This document shows, in pieces, positions 22,090-22,732 of a DNA stretch of 22,732 nucleotides. The first letter of the stretch is position 1. The number at the start of each line of letters is the position of its first letter. The stretch comes from JACQAI01 sp035507915. GTDB taxonomy: Bacteria; Pseudomonadota; Alphaproteobacteria; Elsterales; Elsteraceae. The position numbers and the translations under genes are program-made. The DNA is taken from assembly GCA_035507915.1 (NCBI GenBank), contig DATJNS010000345.1:1-22732 (forward strand), read 5' to 3'. Under the pieces are notes generated by a model that ran no database searches, was not told where the DNA came from, and worked only from the letters and a program-made list of their open reading frames with translations.

Positions 22090-22732
22090 CTACTTCTTCG
22101 TGACCGTGCCCTTGCCGCCGCCGCCCTTGGTGGCGGCGTGCTCGGCCTTCGAGAGCGTCAGCTTCTCGGGGTGCACGATGGTCTTGTGTACGGCTTCGCG
22201 CGCGGCGGCGAGATTGGCGAACTCGGTCTCGCTGCCGTCGTCGCGCTTCAGCACGTAGAGCGTCGAGGTCGGCTTGCGGGTGATCAGGTCGGCGAGCGTG
22301 CGCTTGACGATGGTCCAGCTGACGCGCCGCATCTCGGTGCGCGTCTCGACCGGCGGCGGCGCGGTCTCGGTCTCGCCGTCGGTCGCGGCTTCGGCGTCGG
22401 GAGCCGCCTCGGTCGGCGCCGGCGCGAGGTCGGTCGCGGCCGCCGTCGCGGCGGCCTCGACCGCCGCCTCGACCGGCGGCGCCGCGCTCGCCGGCGGCGT
22501 CACCGGCACCTCGACCTCGACGTCCTCGAAGCCGCGATCGACCACCGCCTCGACGGCGTACAGCTTCTGCTCGCGCGGTTTGCGCGGCCCGCCGTCGTCG
22601 CGCCGCCCGTCGCGGCGACCGTCCTTCGGTCCGCGCCGCTTGCCGCGCGCGTCGCGGTCGCGCGGGGGTCGATCGCCGCGGTCATGCGGCGGCCGATCGC
22701 CACGCGGGGGTCGATCGCCGCGGTCGTGCGGC
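22090..22732 (-). CDS. Unrecognised protein with Arg/Pro/Gly/Asp-rich repeats, C-terminal part (partial)
   Basis: About 213 C-terminal residues are visible; the N-terminus is outside the window. Three parts can be seen. First is a low-complexity basic region built of a 14-residue repeat (PHDRGDRPPRGDRP, then PHDRGDRPP...), leading to GKRRGPKDGRRDGRRDDGGPRKPREQ. Next is an acidic Ala/Pro/Glu-rich linker (VEVEVPVTPPASAAPP...). Last is a compact C-terminal segment (WTIVKRTLADLITRKPTSTL, then YVLKRDDGSETEFANLAAAREAV) ending in a Gly/Lys tail (KGGGGKGTVTKK). Charge pattern suggests nucleic-acid binding (inference), but no known domain is recognised. An internal start at 22545 (GTG) would give a shorter form; the open frame continuing to the edge argues for a longer gene. 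Confidence 0.6.
   Translation of the reverse strand, partial: PHDRGDRPPRGDRPPHDRGDRPPRDRDARGKRRGPKDGRRDGRRDDGGPRKPREQKLYAVEAVVDRGFEDVEVEVPVTPPASAAPPVEAAVEAAATAAATDLAPAPTEAAPDAEAATDGETETAPPPVETRTEMRRVSWTIVKRTLADLITRKPTSTLYVLKRDDGSETEFANLAAAREAVHKTIVHPEKLTLSKAEHAATKGGGGKGTVTKK
22662..22732 (-). repeat. 42-base in-frame coding repeat at the window edge
   Basis: GCGGGGGTCGATCGCCGCGG occurs at 22662 and again at 22704, a 42-base period equal to 14 codons. Copies diverge slightly between the shared blocks (GTCATGCGGC against GTCGTGCGGC). It encodes repeated PHDRGDRPP segments and runs off the end, so the copy number is unknown. Confidence 0.7.

Noticed and set aside
1..22732. tRNA, rRNA, CRISPR array, prophage or transposon
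   Set aside because: No cloverleaf, rRNA core, regularly spaced repeat array, integrase, transposase or phage structural gene was recognised.

Overview
The window is a very GC-rich, gene-dense bacterial chromosome segment. It looks like an alphaproteobacterium of the Rhodospirillales type. That assignment is an inference from three things: the gene set (a DUF3035 lipoprotein beside lspA and a pair of M16 peptidases, a short ~430-residue Pgi, an endonuclease-type MutL with no MutH in view), a response regulator with a GPDRRR linker, and a CGTCATGC...GGGCTTGTCC palindromic repeat of the kind scattered through alphaproteobacterial genomes. I see no phage genes, transposases, rRNA, tRNA or CRISPR array. 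No stretch above about 220 bases lacks a gene.

Layout. 1-5.6 kb: the 3' end of purD, an MBL-fold hydrolase, convergent tadA, then a forward run of a class-I glutamine-amidotransferase-like hydrolase, an RluB/RsuA-family pseudouridine synthase and rsmD. Two small dimeric alpha/beta-barrel proteins (ABM and NIPSNAP) follow, converging on a palindromic repeat, and an ArsR-family regulator is divergent from NIPSNAP. 5.7-14.2 kb: a long minus-strand block, in transcription order maoC-like, ribF, lspA, DUF3035 lipoprotein, M16 peptidase (zinc-bearing), M16 peptidase (zinc-less), pgi, mutL. A good sigma70-like promoter lies upstream of maoC and a second candidate upstream of the lipoprotein gene. 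14.4-16.3 kb: a receiver plus putative HPt protein, convergent with a calcineurin-type phosphoesterase.

16.3-21.6 kb is a metabolic island. On the minus strand are a dihydropyrimidinase/hydantoinase and an Asp/Glu/hydantoin racemase, separated by a palindromic repeat. Divergent from them are a 2-oxopent-4-enoate hydratase-like protein, a class III (GSAM-like) aminotransferase and a flavin reductase-like protein. Together they suggest catabolism of a cyclic ureide (hydantoin or dihydropyrimidine), but no N-carbamoylase is in view and the substrate is unknown. 21.7-22.7 kb: a small membrane-anchored peptidoglycan-binding protein, and the C-terminal part of an unrecognised protein with an Arg/Asp/Pro/Gly-rich repeat region that runs off the window.

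Most genes are housekeeping. The most interesting points are the ureide-type island, the complementary M16 pair, the receiver-HPt protein, the two unrelated palindromic repeats and the unknown repeat-bearing protein at the right edge. Starts were chosen by reading family N-termini and ribosome binding sites; several are GTG.
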